Shown in pieces: positions 34,110 through 47,200 of a stretch of DNA of 64,000 bases; position 1 is the first letter of the stretch, and the number at the start of each line of letters is the position of its first letter. Source of the DNA: Hepsetus odoe (Eukaryota; Chordata; Actinopteri; Characiformes; Hepsetidae); the NCBI GenBank assembly GCA_017165825.1, contig CM029379.1, positions 17,514,921 to 17,578,920 on the forward strand, read 5' to 3'. A program made the position numbers and the translations under genes. The notes under the pieces are model-generated. The model was not told the DNA's origin, did not search any database, and saw only the letters and a list, made by a program, of their open reading frames with translations.

Positions 34110-35518
34110 CTAAATTCGGGAATAAAAATCAACAGAAGAGCCTTCCCCAGCTTTCCTCTAACTCACTCCACTTTGGATCACAAACTCCAAACCACTGTTT
34201 AAGGTGCGCAAATGTTCATTTGTTGCCCAAGAGGAATAGACTTACCTAGCAGTGCAGATCTTCTTTTCTTTGTTGAGAGTGACTGGTATGAGAGTGCTGC
34301 CCTCCTGTGGTGGAACAGCTCCCACATTCACGGCAGAACTCAGAACCTCACACTGATCTCAGAGCAGCTTCTCATTCTCATGCAGGAGGTAAATGCAGAA
34401 GGAAGAACTGATCCAAGTGCAGCACTTTTAATACGACGTACAGCACAGATAATCCACTTGGGAAACATGTTTCAACTGTTTAATGCAGATACTTTTATAC
34501 TTTAGGGCAGTTTAATGTATGAACATTTCAACTCATTAAAAAGCTCTGTGACTATTTTCTGATGGACAGAAGGGACAGGAATGATGGCCTGTTGTGCAGG
34601 GCCTGCTTGGTGCTGCTTGGTGTTGTTAAAGGTCTGATTTATAATTGACATCAGCTATGAATGATAAATGTGTTTATCTGAGGGTGTAGGTTCAGCACTT
34701 TGTACACACAAGGTCATTAGATCTTAATGGCAGCTTGTGTTAACTTTTATTTCTCAGTAAGTATGAACATGTACTGTATGGGGTTTGCATACTGCAGAAC
34801 CTAAGGAGCAATGGGAGAGAAAAAAGACTCCAGTAAAGTAGATTCAGAAAACACTGGTTACTATACATCATTTATTTGGAGGTTGTATGAATTATATTCA
34901 TCGCTGTGAATGTTTAAGACTGATTCCTAAAGTCTTCTCAGTGGTTATGCTTCACTTCCATGAATGCTCTGCAGATGTTACCATGATGTCACCACTCCTG
35001 AAAGATACAATGCTTCAACACAGCAGCTTCATATAAAATCAGCTTCCTTTCGGTAAGGAGCTCATCATAAATCCAAACTATTTAGTACTAAATTAAAAAC
35101 AAGAATTTACACCCAACATGCACACCTGACTTCCCTCTGCAGTTCTTACCTTGTGTAATTGTCTCCCCCTTGTGGCCAAACTCAGTATCACGCCTCGTTG
35201 TCACCCATGTATCATTTTAATAGTCCAGGGTCTATTTTGCAGACTAACGCCCATCTTCGTGATCATTGGGAACATTTGTACTTTCCATCTGTAAACAGCA
35301 ATACAGACAGGAAGTGCTTTTGAATCTAAGAGGATGAAATACATTGACCACCAGACGGCAGTAGAATAGACCTGATTCAAAGCGGGGCACTGACTTTTAT
35401 TTGCATCTGAATAATCTTGAAAAATAACTTTGATAGTTGAGATTTATTTCGAGAAGTTTATGTATGCAATGCAAATGTTCCCTCTAATATTTGAGAGCTG
35501 CTGAGAGAATAAAAGAGT

Positions 35519-35601
35519 TGTCAGAAGTGGGATTCGAACCCACGCCTCCAGGGGAGACTGCGACCTGAACGCAGCGCCTTAGACCGCTCGGCCATCCTGA
35601 C
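35519..35601 (-). tRNA. tRNA-Leu (anticodon CAG), second copy
   Basis: Identical over all 83 bases to 27661-27743, on the opposite strand, so the two genes are transcribed toward each other across the palindrome. Anticodon CAG, long variable arm and intact A and B boxes. ACTCTTTT follows the gene on the minus strand. Flanks are much more diverged than the gene. Confidence 0.97.
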
Positions 35602-36054
35602 AGTTACGAGAGCGCCTTCTATGTGGGTATCTATATTAAAATAAGCCAGTGTTGTCGGCTATATTGTTTCATTTTTTTGTGTTATGTTTTGTTGCGAATA
35701 AAGTTTTATAAAACAGAATCCTGTACCTAAATCGCGGTCTAAATTTTCACGATGTTTATCAGCGAGCACAAATTATACCTAAGCTGTTAGATAAATTAGC
35801 TTAATTTTGGTCTTGGTTAACAAGTTCTGACATGGAATCAAATGAAGTAATGCTAAAAGGAAGCAACACTCCGCCGTGTGCTGGGCCGTCATTTATAGTG
35901 TCACTGCAGCACAAGGTTCATTTTAGTGTCTGTTAAACGAATCTGTTTTTCAGCCTGATGACATTTGTTATAATATTTAATAAGAAAATAGCACTTATTT
36001 AATTTAAGGAAAAGCCTTGATTATTGTTCAGTAACCAAGCTACTAGGGATGCAC

Positions 36055-36170
36055 AACCCAGTGTTTATCTTCGTGCCGTGATAAAGCCCGGATCCATGGG
36101 GAGGATTAGGTCAGGAGGGGCATCCGGTGTAAAACTTTTGAAAAGAGTCAATATGTGGACAACAGAAGAG
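36055..36170 (+). repeat. Dispersed fish repeat fragment
   Basis: Contains AGGAGGGGCATCCGGTGTAA, a block I know from many fish repeats near LINE 3' ends. Boundaries uncertain. Confidence 0.45.
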
Positions 36171-36233
36171 ACTGGTCAATTGGTTCTAAGTCAAAGTCAA
36201 ATGAGCTTTTAATTGCAAATACTGCACTGTGCA

Positions 36234-36620
36234 AATCAGACACACCACATTCTGTGTAGTTTAGTGTATCTTACATTAAATGAAATTTGAATGATACAAA
36301 ATGGAAAATAATAAGGGAAATAGGCTCCATGTCATGTATTCTGTAGTCTCAAAACCAGTGAAGAATTGTGTTCTTACGCTGCAGAAATCCTGCAGCATTT
36401 TTAATCCAAAAGTCTTGTAAACCATGAGGTCATGGCTCATGGGTCATGGATTAAATGTAGAATTGTAATACATCTCTGTCCAAATCTGACACACCACTTT
36501 CTCTATGTTAAACTATTTTTAACATCTTATATTTTATATTTCATTAAAGAAAAAAAAACCCAGCAATAATGGAAAAGACTTAATTTTCTGTCAGTAGGTT
36601 CCATGTCATGAGGTCCACTG
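36234..36620. repeat. Two diverged tandem copies, ~248 bp apart
   Basis: AAATCAGACACACCAC at 36234 recurs as AAATCTGACACACCAC at 36482. Later landmarks (AGGCTCCATGTCATG at ~36324 and AGGTTCCATGTCATG at ~36596) recur in the same order with differing spacing. Confidence 0.65.
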
Positions 36621-36639
36621 ATCCAAAACACATGGACAT

Positions 36640-38260
36640 TCGCTCATATAGCAGATGGCGCTAAAAAATAAAAAACAACATTCAGGTTACAATGCAGCGA
36701 GAGTTGAGGAATGAGCTTTAAGCAGTAAACAGTGTATGAATTAAACAGGTGAAGTGTTGTCTTTTCTGAGAACACCTCCCCTCCAAACACTCTAACACGC
36801 ACATGTCTATAAAGATTGTTAAAGGTAGAGATGGATACTACTCCTCTGATAATATTTGGGAGCTGGTTTCACCATCAAGGAACCAAGAATGAGAGCATTA
36901 TGGCCTGGGATTGCCTTGTGTGAAGGGATGGCAATGCTAGAAGACATTTCATAGTAGAATGTTATGAAAGAGAAGGAGTATTAGCCTGTATGACAGAGCT
37001 TATATGGTTGGGAACAGATACAGAAATCACTCTGATTGGCCTTCATTAGTTAATGGGTTACCAAGCAAGATGAGATTAAGCAAAGGCTCATGTAATATGG
37101 TGTGAGGTTTGGAGTCATCCAGACTGGGATTGAGAGCATGTATGTATGTATTAATGACATATATTGTGATTTGACTGAAGGAACTCTCAAGACACAGATT
37201 AAGACATTGACAAATTCTGCTTTCATTCATTTGGTGTCATTCAGTTTTAATTCATTATCTGCATATTCAAACCACAGTCAACAAAATGTACAGGTCAGGC
37301 AGAAGCAAGGCATATAGGATAAACTGTCTTTTAAACTGGAAAAATAGCTCATAAATCTCTGGGATTCTGGGCTGTGTTTATTGCAAACGTAAAAGGGGTT
37401 CAGACAGAATGATAGTGGCCTATGATTGTAGCCAAAGTTACTGTTAACTCACTTCACAATCTTTTCATGTTCATCTGGATGTTTGTGCCCAGAAGCCCCA
37501 CAGGACTGTCATCTCTTGTAACACATTTACTTTGTAGATATTTTTAAACACAAAAGCAATTAGAAACCCCTGGAAATGGATTTATAATCCCTGGCAACTG
37601 AGTCTTGAGTGTGTAGAAATACCATGCTATGTGTTTAAAGAACTGTCAAGCTGTGAAAGAAAATTACTTTTATTATTACATGTCAGAAAGAAGAATATTA
37701 TCACTATATATCTGTGTTCTTAGAAATGGAGCAGTGCAAACTATTCAACTAACGTTTCTATGAAATCTCAAAATAAACTTATAAAATAAGTTCAGATTCT
37801 TGTTAAAGCTAAATAAACACCCTTTATCACCAAAAGAAAACTCTTCAGCTGGACCTTAGGATGATTTCATGATTGGGATTGTATCGAGCCCTCTGTAACT
37901 GTTAGTACTTCTTTATTTTTTAAAGTTACATTTTAGAAAACATGCACGTCCATCTCAGTCATACTATTTCATTTTAATTGGGTTTCTTAGATGACATTAA
38001 CTTATTGTAACTTATTGTAACAAAAACAGAAAATATGATTAACTGGCATCCAGGACATTAGGGGAATTCTTATTTCTAATTACATTAAAATCTTTTTAAA
38101 TGTTTTAATTTACATTCTGTCTATAATTTGTGCAACTTACAATTTAGGGCTCCACACGCCAAAGGCCTTTGCAACAAGTTAACAAGCTATGGCAAGGTTA
38201 ATAATTTAGACTACAATATAAGATCACCTATCACTAATAGCTATTCACTTTTTTGCTCAC
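36640..38260. other. Non-coding, nothing recognised
   Basis: AT-rich DNA; no exon, RNA or clear repeat. Confidence 0.4.
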
Positions 38261-38264
38261 ATTT

Positions 38265-38415
38265 TACAGAAATTATCTGACATTTTTATCTAGAGTGACA
38301 TTCATTGCATGTTGCCTGGGAAAGTTTTTCTAGAGCCACTTGAGGTTAAGGTCATGCTCAAATAGTGCTAGTGTGAGTATCCCACCCCTCACCATTACCC
38401 CCATCAAGCTATAGC
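38265..38415 (-). repeat. Decayed tRNA-derived SINE
   Basis: Recognisable landmarks of the 24784 family (TTTTATCTAGAGTGACATTC, GAGGTTAAGGTCATGCTCA, GTATCCCACC) with heavy divergence. Confidence 0.5.
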
Positions 38416-38929
38416 ATATGAGAAAACATGGATACTGAAAATGCAAGTCCTACTGAATATAACTAAATATGTGATTTGTGACAGACTTTTCATAGAGGTT
38501 AATGTGTTCAGGTCTTAGATGTCCAGGCAACAAAACATATTTAAAATCAAGGTTACCGTGAGCCTGAACTGACTGAAATATTTATTACTGATGTATATTG
38601 ACCTTAGAAGTAACAAGAATTTACTTGAAGTACCTGTAAAATATTTTTCCATCTGGTTTTAAAATATTCTTCACTTTGGATACATATTGGGAACTGTAAA
38701 ATAACTGGGACACAAGTGGCACTGCAGTCATGGAATCACCCTTTACATTTTGTAAGATTAGGAGGTATATACCTGAAACTTGTTATACATACCTTTTCCA
38801 GCGACTAGCTGTAATAAGAACTTCTCAAAGGATTTTTTGGACACTTCACATAACCTCTGAAATGTATCATATTTCACATCCTTGGCTGGGGGACTTCAAT
38901 ATTGCTTGTTTTTCATTGCTGTACCACTA

Positions 38930-39096
38930 CACTGCTTCTCAGCTCCAGCTCCAGTGATCCACTAAAGTGAACTCCTTAAATGGTGGCCCTCTCAAACATC
39001 TCAAACACCTGATCAAGCAACAAGCTTGGTGATACTTAGCTCCACCCTCAAAAGGCAGTGTTATGTGGATCACCAGGACTGGAGTTGAGAATAGCT
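38930..39096. mobile_element. Short non-autonomous element with inverted ends
   Basis: Left end CTTCTCAGCTCCAGCTCCAG then TGATCCAC; the right end inverted reads ATTCTCAACTCCAGTCCTGG then TGATCCAC. This resembles the hAT-type short elements common in fish. It lies within ~100 bases of the end of adissp, probably in its 3'UTR or just beyond. Confidence 0.6.
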
Positions 39097-39185
39097 GAGG
39101 TATGGGCACATTATGAGGCTCATGTGCTGTGATCATTTCCTCATCTCAGTCCATGCTGGTAAGACAGGTAGAAAGGGAAAGGTGG

Positions 39186-39283
39186 TCAGATCTTTTTCCG
39201 GTCATTGGTTTTTGTGGGAGTCTCTTTCTCTGTGCCCAAGCATCGCACACCCTCCAGCAACATAGGGGTTCCATGATGGCGAT
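39186..39283 (-). CDS. adissp: adissp last coding exon
   Basis: The acceptor GAATTTCACAG precedes 39283 and the stop TGA is at 39186-39188. It encodes (D)RHHGTPMLLEGVRCLGTEKE then a basic tail. The first 14 residues match the family; the tail is diverged or species-specific. Confidence 0.85.
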
Positions 39284-42200
39284 CTGTGAAATTCAGGTAG
39301 AAAGTCAGAGCATGCCATCGCATTTAGCATAAGCTTGGCAAATGACATAACAAGTGAAAACAGTGGAAATATTGCCCACAGTCTCCAAATCCAGTGATGC
39401 TGCTTTAAACTGTTTAGTTCAATTATCCCTCAAAAGAGAGCATTATCAAAATTATTTATCAGTGTATTTAAGCTTTAGCATGAATTTCAATGTTTGTGAG
39501 AAACCATTTGTTAAGTCCCTGTTTAGTTTGCTGGTTGAAAAATAGTGAAAAGTAAGCTCAACATAAATTTCTGCTCGTTTTCTGAATTTTTTTTTTCAAT
39601 GGGTTCAAATAATCTAAACTCACTTTGTACTATGCCCTTGTTGCTGTACTGACCAAAAAGAGCCTAGGCAACAATCATTAAAATAATGTGAATAAAAGTA
39701 TGTTCTTCTTCTTTTTCTTTCGGCTGCTCCCGGTTAGGGGTCACCACAACGGATCAACCATCTCCATTTCTTCCAGTCTTCTGCATCTTCCTGCTTCAAA
39801 CTAACCACCAGCATGTCCTCTCTCAACACATCCATAAACCTCCTCTTTGGTCTTCCTCTTCTCCTCTTTCCTGACAGCTCCATCTTCAACATCCTCCTCC
39901 CAATATAATCCTCGTCTCTCCTCTGGACATGTCCAAACCAACACAACCTTGCTTCTCTAACTTTGTACATTTGACATAATTTTGACATTTGACATACTTT
40001 GAGGCAAATGTTTGATGGTTTGCCATGCCTGTTTGTGCAGTGCTGATTTGTGGAATATGACCCTTGCTTTAATGTCAGCCTAAGGTGCAAATGTAAGAAA
40101 AGCATATAGATAGCCAGGGCTTTCTTTCTAAGGAATGGGACAGATATGATGATTGTAAATGGGCCAAAATGCTGCTTGATCCAGTGGAAGGCACTGTATT
40201 GTTATTCAGTCATGAGCTGTTATCACAGTTAATAGTACAAGCAGGTCAGACGGATGAGAGCAGTCCAAATGTCACTCAGGATTATTTGTCTGAAGGATGA
40301 AGAGGTCCAACCAGATGGTGTGTGTGACCACGTATTTATTCCTTTGCAGGGACCAGATATACAGACATCAAAATCAAAAAGATTTCCTTTAGGTGCAAGC
40401 TCTCAAAAACATGGGTGCCCGAAGTGGCTGTGAAAACTCTTGGAAGAACTCCTTATGTATTATATGAGGATTCCTTATACTTTTAGGAGGTTCGTGCTCA
40501 CTTTATTTACAGAAAAGTATAAATGTGCCCACAAATATACAACATAGTCTTTCATATCCTATTTTGTACCTGAAGTACATTTTTTCCTGGGGAAAGGAGA
40601 ACAGTTGTACCTTTTCCTAACTTAATGTTTTACTGAACAATAAACTAGAATGCCTGGATTCAGGACAGGGTGTACTGAGTCAGTTCATCTTAAAAAGTGT
40701 AACTGCAATGTGTTACTCTAGGGGGTTATCTTCCCTAACTAAAGTTATTGAAGGCATAACCCTGAGGGAACCACCACAATGATGTAAAAAGAAATATCCC
40801 AGCGATGCCTCAGTACCATTTTTTTGAGAGTTTAAAAAGACCCAAAAATGGAAGAAACATGTTCTTGACTCTTGGTGGGGGCTACTGCTGTCCCCAGCAT
40901 GACAGAGTAAATGAAATTGTTGATCTTGCAGAGACATTTTCCTGGAAAAAGGCATGGTTTATTCTGATGTAACACAGCATTTGAAGTTAAAGGATGTACT
41001 CCACTAATATAGGAAAACACTATTTGTGTGTATACTTTTGCTTTGCCAGCATTTATGTAAATTCATGAACCTGACATAATGCACTTGTGTGAGGCAGTTT
41101 GTGTGTGCCTGTGCCATCATTTTTTATTTGCCTGCTGTTATGTAAGGTTGTTTGTGTGTGTGCGTGTGTCTCACCCATCACTCTAGCATGTACTCTAACT
41201 CGAACACTGCTGTCCCTCCTGCTCCTGTTAACTAGAGTCAGCTCTTCCTGCACCACACCTTCCTGCTGTGCACTGTACTCACACACCACTTTTACACCAC
41301 CTACACAGAGACAAAGGAGAGTGAGGGGAGGTGGGTAGGAACAAAAGTGGAAAGAGTGTGTGTGCCAGGATGTAAGGAGAGAAAGTCACAGCAAGAGAGG
41401 AAAAAGAATAATGGAAGATCAATTTAATTGATCCTCTAAAGGAAATCCTGTTCCAGAGAAGCCATGGATTTACCATAAGTACAAAATATAACAGGTATTT
41501 ATTTATAAAGCACAAAAAACAGCTTGGCCATTGCAATGCAACAGCTCTACCACAATGCTGTTATGGAGTATTTAACTGTGTTTTCTCAGCACATACCTGC
41601 AGAAAAAAACTAAATTAACCAGCAATTTAAAAATAAATGATTATTTAAATCTGACATGATTTTATTAACAGAATAATGTTTTCTGCCTTAAAGACAGAGC
41701 ACACATGGAATGTAAGAAAGCAATTTCACATTTTAGTCATCACAGCAAACCAAATTCACGAATGGGCTGAAAAGGTGTTTTTCCAGCCAGTGTTACCAAA
41801 ATTGACCTGATAGTTTCATTTCCGTGCTCTTTTAGCCCATACATCACAGGCTTTTTTAAAAACGATATTTCAAATATCTGCAGCTTAGCTGTATGTAATC
41901 AAAATCAACAATAAAATGCATGATTGCATCCCTAGTTGCAATATAAACTATAATTATACTCACGGTTTAACTAGCCACGAGTGCCTAAAACCACCTGATT
42001 TAACACTGACGTCTTAAATTAAATAAATAGCAAAAATGGCTCAGAACTTCCTCATACTGGCTCCCAGCTCTCAGTTGGGAAACCTCCTGGCAGTGTGATT
42101 AATGTGTTGAACGCAGAAAAAAAATTACTCTGCCAAAAATACATCTGTAGTGTTTCTGCTAATGGAAGGATCGATGAAAGAGTGAAAGGTGTGTGCTGCT

Positions 42201-44226
42201 ATTGATCTTAGCCTTTCACTTGGCACTTAGCTGGATGTTTGAAGCATTAACAAGATCCTTAACCCATGCAAATGGATTTAGATTGAGCATTAGCTCATAC
42301 AGCCATGGTGCTGTTTCAAGCCCAAGTTATAACGTAAAGACAGGTGCCAAAACATTGATCAGCAGAAAAAAGACTGCGCAAGAAATAACCTGTCTAAATG
42401 AAAAATACACATGTAGTCTCTAAAGGAAATGCTTGCAGTGGCTCGCAGAGTTTTAGCTAAGTCAGAGATTTCAAAGAACTGTTAAAGCATTTGTGCTAAA
42501 AGAAGTATCACTGGTATGACCCTTGAAAAATTCTCAGACAAGAATATTTAAAGTGAAAAGTGAAGTGAAAACCTGTCATTGTGAATACACAGAACAACAC
42601 ACAGTCAACCACGACAAAATGTAACCTTTTGCATTTAACCCATACACACATGTGCAGCAGGGGCAGCTACTGAAAGCACCCAGATAGCAGTGTTGGTGAC
42701 AGTAGCTTGCTCAAGGACACCTCAGGGCAACCTACTGGTCTGGGATTCAAACCATCGATCTTCTGATCCTGGTGCCTTGTCCCTGGCCATTTTTTTTGAT
42801 GATTTCCTAATGGAACCTTAATAGAATGGGAAAGCATACCTTCAGGACGTGGTATGATGCAGGTTGCGCGCAGTCGTGGCCTTGGAGTGGTCCGAAGGGC
42901 CGGGGAGAGGGTGGAATCTTTGCCCAGAGTGGGGACTTGTGGGATAGTGAAGACAATCTCATACTTGTGTTGGATTCTAAGGAATCCCACCTGCATTGAA
43001 ACAGTGTGAATCAGTTATAGTACGATCAGATTTCCAAAGAATTTCATTAGCCTTTTTGTTGTTTCACTACTACCGTACTTTATTACTTCTGGACGTTAGT
43101 TATTTTATTCATAGTGTTTTCATTTTTCATCTTTTAATTTGGAGTCATCTACACATTTCTATATTACACCTCAGACTCATCTGAAAGGGCCAAAATATCT
43201 TATATTGTTCTTGCATTTGTTTAACTAAAATATATTCATTCTGTCAGAGGTTCATTGAATATAATGCTTCAATTAAAATGGACTCACTTTGCCTTTTGGA
43301 GATACACTACAAGGTTTTGTTTCAACACCAATGACTTGTGTAATTTTTAACTCTCACTCGCACAGCTTTTTCTGGAGCAAATATTTGGCCTTAAGCTGAT
43401 TACTTGTATACAGAGTGGAAAAAAAGGCAGATGGCGTTGGAGGAAGGAGTGGGCAGATGCTGCTGTAAATGCGCGAGCGGTCCTCCATTTTGCTTTGTTT
43501 GTTGACATCACTCACCTTGACCAGGTACGAGCCATCCGGTTCTGCTACAGCAGCAATGACCTTGTCCTGTTGTGTGTCATCACAGCTCTCACCGAGAGGG
43601 TCCTCCTCCACATCGTCAGGGAAGTGTACGCCTCCGCCCTTGGATGTTGAGCCTGTCAGAGTGAAAGAAAGTGGGAGGCAGGAAGAGAGAGAAAGGCATA
43701 TAATCTTCCTATAACAAAAGAATGGAACAGGAACTGAGTGAAAAAACATCATGCAGCATGATGCATGTGTTTGGGTGTGTTTGCTTTCTGAAATTGTCGA
43801 GTACAAAATGAATATTGTAAAGTATTATTTACAAAAGATAGATTATACTGTTTAAATTTGAAAATATTTCATAATGATTAAGACATGGTATAGGATTAGA
43901 CTTATTTAAACTTATTACATGCAGACACATACACTTTTATAGCACTTATGGGCAACTACATATAGATACTATTTTATGATAAAGTAAATAAGTACTTTTA
44001 TCAGATTCATTTTACATTAACTTTTATTTGATGTGCTTTTGTTTATTCTGGTACTTGCCCTGCCTTAGTCCTGCTCCTGGACACCTTGTGTCCATTTATG
44101 TCTCCTCCCTGTGTCAGTTTTCCCATGTCTTATGCTGTGTATAAGTACCTTTGTGCTTTAGAGACACTTTGAGAAACAACTAGAGATATGAAAGAGAGCA
44201 GGGCAGAAACTGGGACATTTTACATC

Positions 44227-44299
<73 letters not shown>

Positions 44300-47200
44300 T
44301 ACGTCACTAAGACTGGAGATGTAAGAATGTGTTTTTTTAAATCACGCACACACACACACAAACATAATACAAACAAATCAATAAATAAACAAACAAACAA
44401 TGAATGAATCAACACCAGACCAGACCATGATTACTGAATTATCTGAATGATCTTGATTATTGAATCAACTCAAAAACTTCATATGCCCATGTACAGTACA
44501 TCAAACCACATGGAACCACATTACATAATGGTACTTATAAAAATGAAGGAGGACATTCATGATCAGAAATTCATATTTATCTGGACCTAAGATTCAAGGA
44601 TCCTAATTGAATAATAAACCTGTACATTCAGGACAACAGTCTGCATGCATTAAGCATGCATTAAAACATTAAGCCATGGACACAGGTACACACTCACATA
44701 CACACAAACAAGGACACTGACTTTTCCTTCCTGTTGCCATGTCAACATAAGGCCAGGAGAGACCTGCAGTGACGAGCAATGTCAGTGGGAAGGCATCTCT
44801 AATGACCAACTATTCACGGTCCAGCCCCTGCCAAGAGAGAAATAGATGATTACCTTCAGATGCTGTTTTGCTGACCTCACATTTTATAGTTTTTGTTTTT
44901 GTTTTTTGTTATTTCACAACCAGTTGATCTATGAATCTATGAGCAACAACACTCCTTATTAAGAGTTGGACTGTAATGGACTGTAATGAGAGTAATGGAC
45001 TGAAGAGGTGTTCAGACGTCCACCAACAACAACACTGGCAGGTGAAGTAATTAACCTTAATTATTTAATTACAACAGGAATTATGCAGGAAGTGAACCTG
45101 ATTTACTGGACAGAGGTAAAAGTGTGTAAACTCAAGGATCTAAGTGATCCTGACAAAGGTCAAAATAGGGCAGTGATGACTGGGTCACAGCATGAGTTAT
45201 TGTGGGGGGGTTCCCCCAGTCCTGTAAAAAGTAGCTGCATTAGGGGCTGGAGAATGTGTTAACTGGCCATGGAAGATACAGTACCTGAAGAATCTGCTGC
45301 TAATGTACTGACTTCAACACAAAATTAAGCAGTGTGTTTCCACTGTGTCATTGGGGAGTGGTGCATATTGAAAATTTAGCACAGTGAGGAAAAACATTGT
45401 AGATTGTACATCTGTGATATAAACCCTTTAAATCCAAGCCTGCAGAGAATTAAAGAACCTGGTTTGCATGACTGCCAGAAAACTGCTAACCAGCAGGTGC
45501 CATAACTGTCCAAGTTCAAACGGTGCTCCCATCCTTCATCTATTTTTGGCTGCTGCAAGAGAATGGGAGAAAGTAACACACAGCCTCACAGATGGACTGA
45601 CTGATTAGTCATGTCCCATGTGTTTCAAACGCCAAACTACTGCCCAGTGTTACATGAATGGCCAATAAAAGAGCTATTGGTATACAGTGTTAATATTATT
45701 ATTATTATTATTATTATTAAGAAGAAGAAGAAGAAGAAGAAGAAGAATGTTCAACTAAGTATAATTGAAAATTCAGAGCCACGACTGTAAAAAGCCTTGC
45801 ATGATCTCATTAAGCCCCTGGGAATTGCAGCAGTCACTGGGTCTTTTTTGTTTTTGGGGGCTGGTGTCAGACAAGGTGAACCAGTGATGGCTGGTCTTAA
45901 TAAATTGAGTGGAAGGCCAGAAATAATAAAAATTATCAAAAGCTCATATGCTGCAACCACAATTCAGAGCCCCTTTCGAATTGCCTTAAGGAAATGATGA
46001 AATGAGCTTACAATCTCCAAAAGCTGTACAGCTGCTGCATCATCATCTAATGTAGCTAATTATAAAAGTGAACCAAATAATGTAAAAACTTCCATTATTG
46101 CAGTGGTGGGTAAATTAGACAAATGTTGACTTATTATGATGCAACTCAATTGTTTCTGCATCGAACACTGGCATGTAATCACATGCTTACAATATGACTT
46201 TATCTGACTCACATTTTGTAAAGAAAATGCATATTACAATGACTTATAGAATCACAGGCAATCAGAATTTAGTTCTGTCTGAAGAAAACCTGATTAAAGG
46301 CTCTGTGGAGTTGTGTTTTGTGTCCTTAAAAATGGCTACACCAAATCTAAGGTGCATTTCACCACATTTGAAACTCACAGCCTGTGTGAATCGACAGGCT
46401 TAGGCTACAGTGCCATCTTAGCTAATGCTTTGGTGGTACTATCTTCCACACAGAAGCTCAAAATAATAATCTTCTAATAATTTCTTTACAGCAAGTAGAC
46501 TAATGTGGATGCTAAAGACTGATCCTAATTTTGAGGCATTTTTATTTCCAGAGGGAGGGACCAGCAGGGCTGCTAAGCCTAACAAACTATGGTCATAGAT
46601 TATCTCATCTTTAGCTAAGCTGGCCCCTTAAGTAATGTAAAGAGATCAAAAGGTCGACTTTTCTGAAGGACGTGACCTACATGACGACTAGCAGTTATTG
46701 CCTTCCCAGTTCCCAGGAGGTTAAGGCACCATTCTGTAATGTTCGGCTTTTAGCAGCATACACCATTTACACAGCTCTGAGCACTGCTCTTAACAGCACC
46801 CCAAGACAGAAAAGCATGAAGACAGTACCCATTTGAATGGCTTTGATTTTTGACAAGTCATTTATGGTCAATATAAGGTTTTTAATTTAAAAGCTGGATA
46901 AGCAAAGGCACACCTTAATATTTGTTTTAGAAAAAACAAGCTGCTTTATTTACAGTCTGCAGGTAGAGAGCAACCGCCTGGACAGAATTTGAAATCAATT
47001 AGGATGTCATGTGATGGGAGCCAGACCACCTAATTATTTATAAGATGCGTCAAAATCCCACAGAGGCACCATTCAGGGTAAAGTTTAAGAGTGTAAATAG
47101 GTTCAGATGATTCTAGCACAGAAATAAAGCTGAGTCATAGCACCTTATATATTAAAACAGGTTAAAATGAGTGGTATAGGCTTAGTTCTACATGTCTCTG

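Larger units (their letters stand above)
32482..35601 (-). repeat. Right arm of the large tRNA-flanked inverted repeat
   Basis: Reverse complement of 27661-31117. Near-identical from 32482 to about 34,200, except the extra block 32940-33092; diverged from there to the tRNA. The 34500-34950 stretch has no clear counterpart in the left arm. Confidence 0.9.

Noticed and set aside
43354..43806. 150-codon minus-strand frame read as one protein
   Set aside because: Only its middle (43516-43652) is a real exon of adissp; the ends are intron read-through.
44158..44415. 85-codon frame with a (TH)n run
   Set aside because: Translation of a (GT)n microsatellite.
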